Origin: a virus
Length of the DNA: 27,211 nucleotides
Reading direction: 5' to 3' (one strand)
Virus record (IMG/VR): IMGVR_UViG_3300015195_000015
Coordinates: 1-27,211 of that record
Shown: piece by piece, positions 27,131 to 27,211 of the stretch
Position numbering within the stretch: position 1 is the stretch's first letter
Layout of the letters: every line of letters begins with the position of its first letter
The notes under the pieces: generated by a model
Databases searched by the model: none
Seen by the model: the letters and a program-made list of their open reading frames with translations, nothing else
Told to the model about the DNA's origin: nothing
Translations under genes and position numbers: made by a program

Positions 27131-27211
27131 TCAGTTGCTGGCCTTCGCCGAGGCGGCGCCGAACAACGGCAGCGCACGGCAGGCCTGCTCGAGCTCGTCG
27201 TACACGTCGCG
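27131..27211 (-). CDS. 3' end of an unidentified gene
   Basis: The last 26 codons (RDVYDELEQACRALPLFG then an Ala/Ser end) of a gene entering from the right edge. Its stop TGA is one base before the RuvC start. Too short to classify. Confidence 0.5.
   Translation of the reverse strand, partial: RDVYDELEQACRALPLFGAASAKASN

Noticed and set aside
1-27211. CRISPR arrays, insertion sequences and rRNA genes
   Set aside because: No regularly spaced direct repeats, transposase motifs with terminal repeats, or rRNA-like sequence were seen.

Overview
This window is a segment of a tailed double-stranded DNA phage or prophage (Caudoviricetes). It carries, on one strand and in the usual order, small terminase, large terminase, portal, two small conserved head-region proteins, an SPP1 gp7/MuF-type head protein, a zeta-toxin-like protein, an XkdF-like protease, a scaffold-like protein and the start of a probable decoration protein. 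GC-rich codon use, frequent GTG/TTG starts, DUF1376, DUF3560 and GP88-type genes suggest a proteobacterial host, probably alphaproteobacterial. That host call is an inference from protein style only. No integrase, attachment site, tail or lysis gene is visible, so lifestyle cannot be decided.

Layout. (1) 1-2202, minus: decoration protein (partial), scaffold, protease. (2) 2287-5524, plus: a cassette of 11 mostly small genes with its own promoters, inserted in the head operon in the opposite direction. It ends with a DUF3560 gene, a terminator and a small HTH gene. (3) 5528-14511, minus: the packaging/head module from TerS to the zeta-toxin protein. (4) 14516-18072, minus: a tightly coupled chain of about 18 small genes (membrane peptides, zinc-ribbon proteins, an XRE-type HTH), most overlapping by 4 nt. 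(5) 18072-22811, minus: DUF1376 replication-type protein, DnaB-like helicase, a structured non-coding stretch, an N6-type methyltransferase and small zinc-binding proteins. (6) 22836-22875: back-to-back divergent promoters built on an inverted repeat. (7) 22883-25769, plus: an apparently leaderless regulator or resolvase-like gene, small genes including two ribbon-helix-helix proteins, a tRNA-Cys and a C5-type cytosine methyltransferase. (8) 25716-27211, minus: GP88-like protein, RuvC-like resolvase and a partial gene.

The most striking part is 7097-9061. The MuF protein is interrupted by a 272-residue intein exactly at its conserved HPxCRC motif. The complementary strand of that same intein carries a complete, codon-aligned open frame for a helix-turn-helix plus Vsr-like (EDxHD-type) nuclease. 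The splicing element and its probable homing endonuclease are therefore written on opposite strands of the same DNA. The conserved intein block DFHGDG is the reverse complement of the conserved nuclease motif VAVEI, and intein block B lies opposite another nuclease motif. A second, conventional intein with LAGLIDADG motifs sits in the portal protein. Directly after the MuF gene lies a circularly permuted tRNA-like sequence (anticodon-stem 3' strand, T arm, acceptor hairpin, D arm, anticodon-stem 5' strand) with all stems preserved and no anticodon loop.

How the genes work together: terminase, portal and MuF build and fill the head. Protease and scaffold shape it. The zeta-like protein has repeated N-terminal motifs and may be packaged with the head (inference). 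DnaB, the DUF1376 protein, RuvC and the methyltransferases serve DNA replication, junction resolution and protection. Functions for many of the small genes cannot be named from sequence alone.
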